Positions 24,796-33,172 of a DNA stretch of 64,000 nt are shown here, in pieces. The notes under the pieces were generated by a model. It was given only the letters and a program-made list of their open reading frames with translations. It ran no database searches and was not told where the DNA came from. The stretch comes from Chryseobacterium tagetis (lineage in GTDB: Bacteria; Bacteroidota; Bacteroidia; Flavobacteriales; Weeksellaceae): assembly GCF_016735585.2 (NCBI RefSeq), contig NZ_JAERSE020000002.1, positions 186,001 through 250,000 on the forward strand, in the 5' to 3' direction. Every line of letters begins with the position of its first letter. Position 1 is the first letter of the stretch. Both the position numbers and the translations under genes were made by a program.

Positions 24796-27084
24796 TTAGT
24801 TTTTAATCACTTTCTGCTGATAGACTGCTTTCTCGGTTTTTGCAACTAAGAGATACATTCCTTTAGGAAGCATACTCACATTTACCTGTCCATTGCTGAA
24901 CGGTGCATTAACCAATTTACCAGACATATCATACACAGAAATGTTCAAAACCTTCTCTTGAGTATGAATATTCAGAATATCAGTCACCGGATTCGGATAG
25001 ATACTGAATTCTAATTTTTTCACTTCAGTGGTTGCCAACACTGAAGTTGTACTTGCTACTTCTATTGTTTTTTCAATCAGTTTTCCGTTGGAATTGAAGC
25101 TTATTACAATATTGGCCGTTCCGTTTCCTACCGGAGTGATTACCAACTCATCATTCGTATTGATTTCTGCAGAAACAATACCAGGATTGCTGTTTGACTT
25201 CACTGTTTTCACAATTGCCGCCGATAAGTTATCCGTATCAGAAATCTCAGGTTTCAGATCTATTGTTGTTACAGAATTGGCATTTACCTGTGAAGGAAGC
25301 GTATTTTTGATCGTAGGTAAAGTGTTATCCGGGAAAACAGCCAGCGCCGGGAACCAATAGTAATCATTTAAAACTTTTGTATTCGTGATCGATCCGGTAT
25401 TGCTGTCATATGTATGAATCCAGTTTTTCTGATAATGTGCTCCATAACCGCTTTCTGTGGTATTCACAATGATTTCATCCGTTACAGGATGTACTCTCAA
25501 CCCAGCTCCGTAAGGAATCTGTTTGTATGTTCCTGTCTGTCCTGGAAGCACTGCAAAACTTTCATTAAAGGTTTTATTCGTCACATCAAATTTTACAATC
25601 TGAATTCCTGAAACAAAACTGTTGACAGAATTGATCCAGTACAAAGTATTGTTCTGGTTACTTGCTGCAAAGCTTCCCGCGTTCCATGCTCCCCAAGATC
25701 CTAAATATTTTGTCGTAGGAATATTATACGTCGTTGTTGCAAAAGTTAAAGGATTAATATTGACAAGCTTCTGATCCTGGATCGCCCAAACGCTTCCGTC
25801 TTTTGCCTGAACTACTGAATGATAAGCTCCTGCAATTGTTGCAATCACTGTATCAGTATTTGGATTAATTACCAAAATTCCAGTAGTCTGTTTTACGGCA
25901 AATACATATTGAGAGGTTCTGATCATATTTCCGATCTGTCCTGCATAAGCACTTCCTCCTCCCGTTGTAGGAATTAAATTTCCAACCGTCATATTATCGA
26001 TATCAAAAGTAAAGACTCCTGTAGAAGCTCCGATATATCCTTTGTGTTCGTTTACCCCAACAAAAGATCTTCCATCTCCTCCACCGATCGAATTAAATCC
26101 TGCAATTTTCTGCATCGTCTGAGCATTCGCAACCACCAATCTTCCACCCGGAGTATATTGCGTATCTCCTCCGTCTGCTGCCTGTTTTGAAATAAAATAA
26201 AACTTATCCCCATAAATAGTTCCGTATTGGGTAGTCGCACCAAAAGCATGATTGTTGTTTGCATTGCTGTATACTCTGTAGTTTACATTTCCATTGTTGT
26301 CAATGAAATTTACAGAACCATTGGTATGACCAAACCATTCTTCATTGACCATGAAATATCCGCTTGTGAAGTTGGTTGAAGCCACATAAGGTGAGACCGG
26401 AGTAAATGTTGTAGCAATAGGTTCAGAATTGAATGAAGGATTATAATTCCAAACATCATAAGAACCGTTGACCAACGTTCTTCCTGTTGCACCCACTCCA
26501 GAATATCCGAAATCCGGATCCGTAGGATCTTTTACCCAATACGACCAGTATCCGTTGGTAGTCCATCCGGATTGCCAGTGATCTGCAGCATCTGCAGCCG
26601 TATACTCATCAAAATCGTAAGAAGTCGTATTGACAATTCCTCCTACCGGATAATAAGGGTATGTGGTATTCCCACTTTTGTAAAGGGCATTGGTTCCGGT
26701 TCCGTTTAAATCAAAACCTAAACCTCCGATAGCGGTTCCAAACTGAGTTCCCTGATAAAGAAGAGAAAAAAATCGGTGATCTGCACTGGCAATTGCTTTC
26801 AGCATATCTTCACCGGTTGCCGTTCCGTTCCATCTGAATCCCCACACCAAAGCATCAGGATTTTTGCTGTCGTTCCATTGTACGACAAACGCCGCTTCGT
26901 TGGTTCCTGTTCCTACCCAATACTGGATATCGGAAAAGTTGATCGTAGCAGCATTTTTAGCCGTCAGATTCTTATTACCGGAATTCTGTTGAATGTCATT
27001 TCGGGGGACTCCCTGTACTTTTATCTGGGCATTCGTAAAAAATGCGAACAGAAAAAGCATTGTTAAAAGATAAAACTTTTTCAT
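24796..27084 (-). CDS. Secreted DUF5074/propeller-like protein with T9SS sorting domain
   Basis: The 762-residue protein has a signal peptide (…FFTNAQ), a DUF5074-like beta-rich region with YncE-type blades (FYFISKQAADGG…, FDIDNMTVGNLIP, GILVINPNTDTVIATI, WAIQDQKLVNINPLTF), an Ig-like segment (about 600-680) and a C-terminal type A T9SS sorting domain (about 690-762: FSIYPNPVTDILNIHT, VYDMSGKLV, LPKGMYLLVAKT, KVIKN). It should cross the outer membrane by T9SS and stay on the surface. As the last gene of a cobalamin-riboswitch operon it probably helps capture corrinoids; this role is inferred from context. Confidence 0.8.
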   Translation of the reverse strand: MKKFYLLTMLFLFAFFTNAQIKVQGVPRNDIQQNSGNKNLTAKNAATINFSDIQYWVGTGTNEAAFVVQWNDSKNPDALVWGFRWNGTATGEDMLKAIASADHRFFSLLYQGTQFGTAIGGLGFDLNGTGTNALYKSGNTTYPYYPVGGIVNTTSYDFDEYTAADAADHWQSGWTTNGYWSYWVKDPTDPDFGYSGVGATGRTLVNGSYDVWNYNPSFNSEPIATTFTPVSPYVASTNFTSGYFMVNEEWFGHTNGSVNFIDNNGNVNYRVYSNANNNHAFGATTQYGTIYGDKFYFISKQAADGGDTQYTPGGRLVVANAQTMQKIAGFNSIGGGDGRSFVGVNEHKGYIGASTGVFTFDIDNMTVGNLIPTTGGGSAYAGQIGNMIRTSQYVFAVKQTTGILVINPNTDTVIATIAGAYHSVVQAKDGSVWAIQDQKLVNINPLTFATTTYNIPTTKYLGSWGAWNAGSFAASNQNNTLYWINSVNSFVSGIQIVKFDVTNKTFNESFAVLPGQTGTYKQIPYGAGLRVHPVTDEIIVNTTESGYGAHYQKNWIHTYDSNTGSITNTKVLNDYYWFPALAVFPDNTLPTIKNTLPSQVNANSVTTIDLKPEISDTDNLSAAIVKTVKSNSNPGIVSAEINTNDELVITPVGNGTANIVISFNSNGKLIEKTIEVASTTSVLATTEVKKLEFSIYPNPVTDILNIHTQEKVLNISVYDMSGKLVNAPFSNGQVNVSMLPKGMYLLVAKTEKAVYQQKVIKN

Positions 27085-27120
27085 TTTTTGAGGTATTATA
27101 AATATTTTGATTGTTGAATT

Positions 27121-28320
27121 TTAATTAAGATGCAGGTCATAAGCTCCCGCTACTTCCGTAGAAACTTCTCCTAGCCATCCCGCTTCCTGGTTAGTTCCTG
27201 TATACACTTTTACAAAATCAATTCCCGGAAGCTTTACATATTTTCCATTTCTGTCAACCGCCCACGAAATATCAATATTCGAGGCCTCATCATTATTCGG
27301 AGCATTGTCTGCATATCCGAAATCATAGGATTTCCCAACCCAATAAGCGCCCGTTCCGCTTTGATCATAAAAATTATTCAGAAGTTTGGTTCCGGTAAGC
27401 GCGTAAGAAGTCCCCGAAAGCCACTGTGGATAGTAGCTTTGAGCATGGAAGGTATTCTTCGTTTTATATCCTGAATTCCCCAGATTATCCTCCCATTTCA
27501 GATATTCTACATCGGTTTGCCAAAAATCACTTCCGGGAACGGGCGTTTTATTTTCATTGGGTTTATAATAGGTGATGGTATAATTTTTTACAGTTGTGTT
27601 TTTAAAATATTCGCTTCCTGCGATTTCGTACCATTCGTCTTCATCAGGTTTCCCGTTTTTGTTCCGGTCGTAAGCAACCATGATGATTCCCGGTTCGCAG
27701 GATCCTGAACGGGGTTCATTGGCATCATTCCCCCAGAATGCATTTCCAAGGATTTTAAAATCTCTTCCGTCCATATTCGGAATGGTATGATCAAAGCCAA
27801 AAGTCACATATCCTCCGAAACCTCCCAAAGAGATCATAGAAGAGTTCTCTCCTACCAGAGAAGCTTTAGCTTTTTGAAGCATTTTATCCGAAGTATCCCC
27901 GTTTATATATTCTGGAATCTCATTCATGAACTGACCAATCGCAGGACGGAAATCGAAAACATTGGAAATATATTTACTGAAATTTCCCACTTCATGGTTG
28001 ACGATAATTTTTGAATTGTACGTTTTGGTACTTCCGTTGGATTCAATCTTTAAGGTCAGAGGATAGGTCTTCACTACCGGACTGATAAATTCTAATTGAG
28101 AATCCTGAGAAATAATAGAATCATTGATACTCCATGTAAAATTTCCGGCAATTTTAGGATCTATATTCAATACCTTAAAACGGTCGATCGTATAGGATTC
28201 TTTCAGACCTGTAAATGCAGAATCATCTTCATCATTATCACTTTTACAGGCTACGACAGCACTCGCAAAAGCAAGGGAGGCACAAGTTATTTTTAAGAAT
28301 TTTATTGTATTTCGTTTCAT
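27121..28320 (-). CDS. Surface lipoprotein of the cobalamin-uptake operon
   Basis: The 399-residue protein has a signal peptide with lipobox VVAC (Cys25) followed by an acidic SDNDEDD stretch, which resembles the surface-export signal of Bacteroidota lipoproteins. A PKD-like domain (about 45-110) is followed by a domain with MISLGGFGGYVTFGFDHTIPN, GRDFKILGNAFWGN and DRNKNGKPDEDEWYEIAGSEY, the last a Ca-binding-type Asp-rich loop. Proteins like this are often found next to BtuB/BtuG genes. Whether it corresponds to the B12-binding BtuH of Bacteroides I cannot say from sequence alone. Confidence 0.75.
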   Translation of the reverse strand: MKRNTIKFLKITCASLAFASAVVACKSDNDEDDSAFTGLKESYTIDRFKVLNIDPKIAGNFTWSINDSIISQDSQLEFISPVVKTYPLTLKIESNGSTKTYNSKIIVNHEVGNFSKYISNVFDFRPAIGQFMNEIPEYINGDTSDKMLQKAKASLVGENSSMISLGGFGGYVTFGFDHTIPNMDGRDFKILGNAFWGNDANEPRSGSCEPGIIMVAYDRNKNGKPDEDEWYEIAGSEYFKNTTVKNYTITYYKPNENKTPVPGSDFWQTDVEYLKWEDNLGNSGYKTKNTFHAQSYYPQWLSGTSYALTGTKLLNNFYDQSGTGAYWVGKSYDFGYADNAPNNDEASNIDISWAVDRNGKYVKLPGIDFVKVYTGTNQEAGWLGEVSTEVAGAYDLHLN

Positions 28321-28333
28321 ATTTCAATGCTGG

Positions 28334-29470
28334 TTATTTGTATAAAAAGGAGAAGTGTGCAGGGATATTCCCGCCTTCGGTCTTCCATTTGAAGTGTCCG
28401 TATTTATCGAAGCAATAGACATATCCGGTCGACACATAGTTTCTGGCATCGGTAAGGTAAATATCTTCCGTAATGGGATTTACGGCAATTCCGTAAGGTG
28501 ATTTTATAGCATCCACATATTCCTGATCAATAATCTTATTGGAAATGATTTGTTCCGTTTTCACATCTATAATTCCAAAAGTTTTTGTGTAGGCATGAGT
28601 GTTATAATTGAATTCGTTTCCGTAGTAATACAGCTTATCGTTGACGATGGTCATTTCACTTACCGAGACGTGAAAATCTTTTTTGATTGCTCCGGTGGCT
28701 GCATCCACTAAATATAAACTTGAAGGAACGGTATAATAATCCCCTCTCGAGCTTACATACAGATCTCCGTAATTGTCTTTTTTAAGACGATGAAGATTGA
28801 TGGCAACGTCTATTTTTTTAGTTTCGGTAAAAGAAGTAAGATCGATCACAGAAACGGTTTTATCATAATTCGGAACAATATACCCTCCGGAATTGGCAAC
28901 GAATAACTGATTCCCCACAATATCCATTTCTTCCGGCTGATAACCTACCGTCACTTCGCGTTGTATGGAAAGGGAAACAGTATCAATTTCCACCACTTTT
29001 CCTTTCGGTGCATTAGGATTGATGTCAACCGGACCTGCATAGCTGCTTGCGTACGCTTTCCCGTTTTTGAACACCATATATCTACAGTTCTGCAAAGGAA
29101 TGGTCTTGATACGCTTTGTTGTTTTGGCATCCATGACCTCAATCTTATTAGATACATTCACGACCACATACAATTTACTTCCGTAGATCTGAATATCATT
29201 TCCTACATCACCCAACTCCTTTACCACAGTCGGGTTGATCTCTGCATAAATATTCCGGTGATAGGTTCCCGTTGTATAATCAAAGAAATCAAGCGTACAT
29301 TTGTTGCTACCCATATTTCCTTCGTTCAGCACATAGAATCCTTTGATAGCTGTATTTTCCGGCTGTGCAAGACCTGCCACAACCTCTTCACGCGGAATAT
29401 ATTCATCCGTTCTACAGGACATAAGTGAAAACAGGGTAATGATCAGTAAGTAAAAATTTAATTTTTTCAT
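28334..29470 (-). CDS. BtuG-like YncE/beta-propeller surface lipoprotein
   Basis: The 378-residue protein has lipobox LMSC (Cys19). The mature part is a YncE-like seven-bladed propeller with FYVLNEGNMGSNKCTLDFFDY, ELGDVGNDIQIYGSKLYVVVN, VGYQPEEMDIVGNQLFVANSGG and SPYGIAVNPITEDIYLTDARNY. This pattern matches BtuG, the surface lipoprotein of Bacteroides that binds cobalamin very tightly and hands it to BtuB. It overlaps the receptor gene by 4 bp (coupled translation), which fits a receptor/lid complex in the outer membrane. Affinity and specificity are inferred from the family. Confidence 0.85.
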   Translation of the reverse strand: MKKLNFYLLIITLFSLMSCRTDEYIPREEVVAGLAQPENTAIKGFYVLNEGNMGSNKCTLDFFDYTTGTYHRNIYAEINPTVVKELGDVGNDIQIYGSKLYVVVNVSNKIEVMDAKTTKRIKTIPLQNCRYMVFKNGKAYASSYAGPVDINPNAPKGKVVEIDTVSLSIQREVTVGYQPEEMDIVGNQLFVANSGGYIVPNYDKTVSVIDLTSFTETKKIDVAINLHRLKKDNYGDLYVSSRGDYYTVPSSLYLVDAATGAIKKDFHVSVSEMTIVNDKLYYYGNEFNYNTHAYTKTFGIIDVKTEQIISNKIIDQEYVDAIKSPYGIAVNPITEDIYLTDARNYVSTGYVYCFDKYGHFKWKTEGGNIPAHFSFLYK

Positions 29471-31497
29471 AATGTAAAGCTTACAATCAGTTTAAAAGTT
29501 CTTCCGGGCATCGGGTAATTATTGACCACATCATAATATTGGTTCAGCACATTGTTTACTTCAAAACTTGCTTTAATGAAGTGTTCTCCCCATTTTATTT
29601 TTCTCTGAACAGAAAGATCGTGGGTGTACCAAGGCTGGATATAATTGAACTGAATATTATTCTGCTGGCCGTCGTAGCGCTCTCCTACATACATAAAACT
29701 GTAATTGAAGCTCCAGTCTTTATAATCTGCCATCATAACGAAATTTCCGCTGTGCCACGGCGTATAGGGAATCTGGTCTCCGAAATAAGATTCGCTTCTG
29801 TCTGAAAAATCTCTTGCACTTTGAAAAGTGTAATTGATCTGCGGTTTTAAAGTCACTTTTCCTAATTCCAGATTGGCCTGAACATGAACATCGGTTCCTA
29901 TAATTTCAACATTCCCGAGATTGATCATCGGCCAACGGAAAAGATTTCCCGTAGGAGCGGCAATGATCTTATCTTCCACTTTATTAAAATACCCATCCGC
30001 TTTGGCGTACAGTAATTTTAGAATCCCGCTTTTAAATTGTTTTTCATACGTGAACCCTACATTATACTGATTGGTAAATTCAGGTTTAAGCGCAACATTC
30101 CCAATAACCGTATAATACAGATCATTGAAAGTCGGCATTCTGAAAATTCTTTTGTAAAAAGCTCTGACCGTAAAATCTTTGGTCTTAAAAGGATTATAAG
30201 AAAGAAAAGCAGCGGGTGTCCATTCCCTTTTATCGGGAGATTTGGAATTGATTTCCACCTCTTCATGTACAAAAGTTCCCAGAATACTTCCCAGGAATTT
30301 TAATCTTCCGATCTGATATCTTGTCGCAAACGCAACCAGAGAAGTATACCGTACCGGATAAGAAAAATTATAAAGATCCGCATCCAGCGTATTATACTGA
30401 AAATCGGCACTTGCACTTACATCCCAATCTTTGGTGATCGAATATAAATTGGAAGAAGAAACATACAGTTCTCTCTGAATATAGGTATTACGAACCGGGT
30501 AAGCCGTTTCCTTAGAAAGCGTGTCGGCATAAAAAGTATAATCGTAAGCAAATTTCGCCTTCAGCTGAGTTTCGAATTTGGGGAATATTTTTTTCCTGAT
30601 ACTTCCCTGAACAAAATAGTTCTCATCCGTAAGACGCTGTCCGCGACCTCCGAAGCGGTTGTTAACAATCGCTGCTGGAATTCCTCTATCAGACAGATAT
30701 CCATATCCTCTTACAGACCATTCTCCGTCTTTCATTTTTCCGTTGAGGGCGGTTTCAAAACGTTTCGATTTTATATCGGAATCAAATCTTTTGGCGATCG
30801 TATCATTCGCAACAGCACCGTCCGGATATTTCTTTTTATATCTGAATTTATAAATACCGTCACTCTGAAGAAATTCGGAACTGAAGCTTGCCGAAATTTG
30901 ATCTGAAATTTTCTGCTCTAAACGGAAAGAAGGGTTAAAAAGATCGATCGAACTGTTTTTAAACTTAACAACCAGATTCGTTTTTCTGTTCCCTTTGAAG
31001 CTGGGAATCTTAGGCTGCAAATAAATCGAGCCCGAAGAACCGAAATCGGTTGCCGGCTGAAAAATTTCACTTTTCTGACCATTATACAGAGAAATCTCTT
31101 CCAGATCATCCAGAGAAAATCTTCCCAGATCTACGATACCGTTTTGAGCATTACCGATTCTTATCCCGTCATAGAAAACCCCGACATGCTGACTTCCCAT
31201 ACTTCGGATATTGATCGTTTTCAGTCCGCCAATTCCTCCGTAATCTTTAATCTGAACTCCGGCAAAATAACGCAGTGCATCGGCTACAGACTGGCTGTTC
31301 AGTCTTTCCAGCTGCTCTCCTGCCAATGTCTGGGCGGGAAGAATTTCTTTAAAGTTCTTTTTCTGAAGATGTACAGGAACAATCGACTGTTCCTTCACCG
31401 TATCTTTTTTAGATTGTGAAAATATAAGGGATGATGTTAACACAAAAACTGCGAAAACAACCTTCTGAAGTTGAGATGTAAAAAATGTAGTCACCAT
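29467..31497 (-). CDS. btuB: BtuB-like TonB-dependent receptor (cobalamin)
   Basis: The receptor starts at the ATG at 31497 (676 residues, MVTTFFTSQLQKVVFAV…SQ signal). Upstream in-frame codons reach 31569 but lie outside a plausible signal peptide. The plug domain (about 50-165) has QSVADALRYFAGVQIKDYGG and TINIRSMGSQHVGVFYDGIRIGNAQNG, and the 22-strand barrel ends PMPGRTFKLIVSFTL with terminal aromatic-type signature. There is no CarboxypepD-like N-terminal domain, so it is the BtuB type rather than SusC. The cobalamin riboswitch upstream sets the substrate as a corrinoid with good confidence. Confidence 0.88.
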   Translation of the reverse strand: MVTTFFTSQLQKVVFAVFVLTSSLIFSQSKKDTVKEQSIVPVHLQKKNFKEILPAQTLAGEQLERLNSQSVADALRYFAGVQIKDYGGIGGLKTINIRSMGSQHVGVFYDGIRIGNAQNGIVDLGRFSLDDLEEISLYNGQKSEIFQPATDFGSSGSIYLQPKIPSFKGNRKTNLVVKFKNSSIDLFNPSFRLEQKISDQISASFSSEFLQSDGIYKFRYKKKYPDGAVANDTIAKRFDSDIKSKRFETALNGKMKDGEWSVRGYGYLSDRGIPAAIVNNRFGGRGQRLTDENYFVQGSIRKKIFPKFETQLKAKFAYDYTFYADTLSKETAYPVRNTYIQRELYVSSSNLYSITKDWDVSASADFQYNTLDADLYNFSYPVRYTSLVAFATRYQIGRLKFLGSILGTFVHEEVEINSKSPDKREWTPAAFLSYNPFKTKDFTVRAFYKRIFRMPTFNDLYYTVIGNVALKPEFTNQYNVGFTYEKQFKSGILKLLYAKADGYFNKVEDKIIAAPTGNLFRWPMINLGNVEIIGTDVHVQANLELGKVTLKPQINYTFQSARDFSDRSESYFGDQIPYTPWHSGNFVMMADYKDWSFNYSFMYVGERYDGQQNNIQFNYIQPWYTHDLSVQRKIKWGEHFIKASFEVNNVLNQYYDVVNNYPMPGRTFKLIVSFTL

Positions 31498-31529
31498 TAG
31501 CTCATTTCGAATAATGATGACGCTAATGG
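31494..31529 (-). promoter_or_regulatory. Hairpin enclosing the btuB start codon
   Basis: On the mRNA CCATTAGC (31529-31522) can pair with GCTAATGG (31501-31494), whose ATG is the start codon. An 8-bp stem would hide the start and may be the expression platform of the cobalamin riboswitch. Confidence 0.5.
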
Positions 31530-31618
31530 ATATAAGAATACAACGACAAAGTACAGTTGTATACTGCACAGAATCAATGATGTCCTAAGCTTTATTCCAC
31601 GAAAGCGTCAAACGTTAA

Positions 31619-31784
31619 ATCTTCTGGCAGGTCTTCTGACTTACTCCGTTTTTGAAATCCTTCCCATTAAAAAAAACAGTGGATATACTTATCAAAAACT
31701 TGTTTTGTGGAGCTTACAGCAGCGGGTCTGTTCCGGATTTTCACCGGATTCCCTTTTAAGCGCTTTTTATGGCTCACCAGATTG
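31619..31784 (-). ncRNA. Cobalamin riboswitch (AdoCbl type)
   Basis: Read on the minus strand it has the conserved core GGGAATCCGGTG, AATCCGG, then CAGACCCGCTGCTGTAAG, preceded by GGTGAGCC and closed near the 3' end by AAGACCTGCCAG. These are the standard conserved boxes of cobalamin riboswitches. It lies 122 nt before the btuB start. Corrinoid binding would turn the uptake genes off. Confidence 0.95.
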
Positions 31785-31787
31785 CGG

Positions 31788-31817
31788 CAAAGATAGAAAA
31801 TAAATCATAGCATCAAA
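31788..31817 (-). promoter_or_regulatory. Promoter of the riboswitch and uptake operon
   Basis: TTTG (31817-31814), 18 bp spacer, TATCTTTG (31795-31788) on the minus strand. The start site falls at the first bases of the riboswitch. Confidence 0.65.
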
Positions 31818-31882
31818 ATTAAATTTAACACTATGATTTTCAATTAAATAAACATAAAGCTTAATTTACTTCATTCTCTTTT

Positions 31883-32058
31883 TTTTAACGCAAAGACTTT
31901 ATTTCTATTCTGAATATTTTGAAGGAGCAAAGAATGAATCCATTTAAAATGGATTCGATGAAGCGTACACTATAGACACAGCTTCATCAAACAGCATCGC
32001 TGTTCCTCTTTGCTCACTTCAATAAAAAGGCCTTTAAATAAAATCTTTGCGTTTAAAA
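31883..32058. repeat. Inverted-repeat (MITE-like) element
   Basis: The left arm 31883-31904 (TTTTAACGCAAAGACTTTAT…) and right arm 32036-32058 are reverse complements except for one mismatch and one extra base. Inside lies a second palindrome GAATCCATTT-A-AAATGGATTC (31936-31956). No gene within. Confidence 0.55.
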
Positions 32059-32237
32059 TAATCCAGCCAGATCTCCATTTTTCATATAAAGCATTTCCTA
32101 CAGTATTGGACAATGGGTTCGATGAAGCGTACACGATAGACATAGCTTCATCAAATAACATCGCTGTTCCTCTTTGCTCACTTCAATAAAAAGACCTTTA
32201 AATAAAATCTTTGCGTTTAAAAGAATTCAGCTAGATC
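31954..32237. repeat. Tandem duplication, about 120 bp conserved, offset 164 bp
   Basis: 31954-32073 and 32118-32237 are the same sequence with about 10 differences; both start TTCGATGAAGCGTACAC. The second copy runs into the end of the 32231 gene, the first into the gene remnant at 32059-32117. Confidence 0.8.
32059..32117 (-). pseudogene. Decayed copy of the 3' end of the 32231 gene
   Basis: Position 32078-32113 resembles 32363-32398 of the barrel-protein gene (about 29 of 36 bases), giving NTVGNALYEK against NTAGSALYGK. The segment next to it (CAGCCAGATCTCC) matches the gene's very end (CAGCTAGATCCCG). The internal ~120 bp between is lost. Confidence 0.6.
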
Positions 32238-33172
32238 CCGATATTCAGGAAAATACTGAAACGTGACTTCGCTTCAATATCCCCTCCTGCCAAATGTGAA
32301 TAAGCAGGAAGCATCAATTCACTTCCCAGACTGAACTTTTTATAGGAAGCCTCAAATCCCAGTTTCCCATATAAAGCACTTCCCGCTGTATTGGGCAAAA
32401 CCTCATCAAACTGTTTATTCCGGTCATACACTTCACCCTGCAAACCCGCTTTTCCGGAGAAGATCATTATATCATTTCCAAAGAACTGGTAAAAACCTGT
32501 CGCTGCGTAATTCCACTGGTTTCCGAAGCGGTAATATTTTTTATTTTCGGTTTTTACCGTGTAATCCGTATTTAGCAAAACAGCGACTTTGTTTTTCTGA
32601 AATTTATAGTTCAGCACCATCTGGTAATCCCAGCTTCCCGTTCCCAGCTGAAAACTTGGATTGACACCCGAAATCCCCTTTTCATCAAATTTTCCAAACG
32701 GAACTTTCACCCCGACTCCGCCGTTCAGCTGATGGATATTCTCTTTTGAATTCAGAAACTGATAAATTCCCATCAGGTTCAGGTCTCCGATTCCGCTGAT
32801 ATTAATATCACCCTGCAAGGTTTTCTTTTCATGAAAATGAAACGGCAGACTTGCATACACATTCAGTTTTTTCGTCAGAGGAATTTTACCCCAAAGCTGA
32901 ATGGTATTGAAATACTGATCCTGCGTTAAGTCTTTTACAAACAGATTTTCCTTCGCTTTGTAATGCTGGGCAAAATATTTGATCCCGACAAACTGGGGAT
33001 TCAGTAAAGATTCAAAACCGGACGAGCCGTTTCCTGCGGCGCAACCACAGGCATCACAGTCATCAAAAACCACAGGATTGAAAGGATGGAAAATATAAAG
33101 GCTGTCATTCATTGTTTTAGCCTGAAATATATTCAATAGCTGGAAGCTTATCATTAAAAATATCTTCTTCAT
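32231..33172 (-). CDS. Outer-membrane barrel-like protein with N-terminal Cys cluster
   Basis: The 313-residue protein has a signal peptide, then a cysteine cluster CDACGCAAGNGSSG (Cys39, 42, 44) and about twelve amphipathic strands typical of a small outer-membrane barrel (transporter/meta-pathway type), ending FSIFLNIGI. The start codon directly follows the stop of the di-heme peroxidase gene, so the two are translationally coupled. With the MbnP/MbnH-like pair upstream a role in metal (probably copper) passage or sensing is inferred. A partial duplicate of its 3' end lies downstream. Confidence 0.7.
   Translation of the reverse strand: MKKIFLMISFQLLNIFQAKTMNDSLYIFHPFNPVVFDDCDACGCAAGNGSSGFESLLNPQFVGIKYFAQHYKAKENLFVKDLTQDQYFNTIQLWGKIPLTKKLNVYASLPFHFHEKKTLQGDINISGIGDLNLMGIYQFLNSKENIHQLNGGVGVKVPFGKFDEKGISGVNPSFQLGTGSWDYQMVLNYKFQKNKVAVLLNTDYTVKTENKKYYRFGNQWNYAATGFYQFFGNDIMIFSGKAGLQGEVYDRNKQFDEVLPNTAGSALYGKLGFEASYKKFSLGSELMLPAYSHLAGGDIEAKSRFSIFLNIGI

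Noticed and set aside
29467..31569. Longer btuB start at 31569
   Set aside because: The extra 24 residues precede a complete signal peptide starting at 31497, and the hairpin and spacing favour the later ATG.
31970..32161. Small minus-strand gene
   Set aside because: Made of repeat DNA plus a decayed fragment of the neighbouring barrel-protein gene; better described as pseudogene and duplication.
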